Source of the DNA: Urophycis tenuis
Lineage: Eukaryota > Chordata > Actinopteri > Gadiformes > Phycidae
NCBI GenBank assembly: GCA_036785325.1
Contig: JAXIVH010000016.1
Location: 7,433,387-7,497,386 of the forward strand
DNA length: 64,000 nt
Direction: 5' to 3'
A program made the translations under genes and the position numbers. This document shows positions 63,843 through 64,000 of the stretch, piece by piece (the stretch's first letter is position 1; every line of letters starts with the position of its first letter). The notes under the pieces are model-generated. The model did not search any database. It had not been told where the DNA came from and saw only the letters and a program-made list of their open reading frames with translations.

Positions 63843-64000
63843 ATAATGCATCTAATTTGAAGACGTATTTCTAAGCATTCAAGAGTCAGAAGTGTGAATG
63901 TCTGGTGGGAGAGAGTTCCATAGGCGGGGAGCAGATCATCTACAAGCTCTCGACCCCACGGTGGATAGGCTGGCAGAAGGAGCTGAGAGCTGGATGGCGG
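63843..64000. other. Right edge, unidentified sequence
   Basis: GGGAGAGAGTTCCATAGGCG and CAAGCTCTCGACCCCACGGT look like part of an interspersed element cut by the window edge, but I cannot name it. Confidence 0.35.

Overview
The window is genomic DNA of a ray-finned fish, most likely a teleost. It holds spliced vertebrate genes with GT-AG introns, a decayed CR1/L2-group LINE, hAT fragments, a teleost tRNA-derived SINE, and extreme densities of micro- and minisatellites. The species cannot be named from the sequence alone. Exons were assigned by reading translations against remembered family sequences and by checking splice sites and reading phase by hand. No alignment was run.

Three protein genes are supported. 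(1) glrb, glycine receptor subunit beta, on the minus strand. Eight 5' exons lie between 16194 and 1706, covering the start codon, signal region and the extracellular ligand-binding domain with its Cys-loop. The transmembrane exons lie beyond the left edge. (2) pdgfc, platelet-derived growth factor C, on the plus strand. It is complete in six coding exons (19797-47775, 346 residues): signal peptide, CUB domain, hinge with a basic cleavage site, and PDGF/VEGF cystine-knot domain. (3) tdo2, tryptophan 2,3-dioxygenase, on the minus strand. It is complete in twelve exons (62859-58912, 407 residues), with both haem-pocket histidines present. The order glrb(-) pdgfc(+) tdo2(-) matches the human chromosome 4q32 block GLRB-PDGFC-(CTSO)-TDO2. 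I saw no cathepsin O gene in the interval where human has it.

Layout: 1-557 end of a hAT transposon; 560-11221 glrb exons 8 to 2 with repeat-filled introns; 11.2-16.2 kb glrb intron 1 holding a dead LINE; 16.19-16.62 kb CpG-rich candidate glrb promoter; 16.8-19.8 kb repeats and the pdgfc 5' region; 19.8-48.8 kb pdgfc; 48.8-58.9 kb gene-poor convergent intergenic region full of tandem arrays; 58.9-63.05 kb tdo2 and its promoter; 63.2-64 kb SINE and other interspersed repeats. The genes share no pathway: one is a neuronal chloride-channel subunit, one a secreted mitogen, one a liver enzyme of the kynurenine pathway.

The most unusual signal is in the introns. Many minisatellites abut exon junctions, and in glrb three of them carry copies of the junction itself. 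glrb intron 4 opens with about 18 copies of the exon 4 donor and closes with about 70 copies of the exon 5 acceptor, each of the latter also containing a sense-strand AATAAA hexamer. A 41-bp minisatellite unit recurs at four separate places in both orientations. glrb exon 2 also appears out of frame by one tetranucleotide unit.
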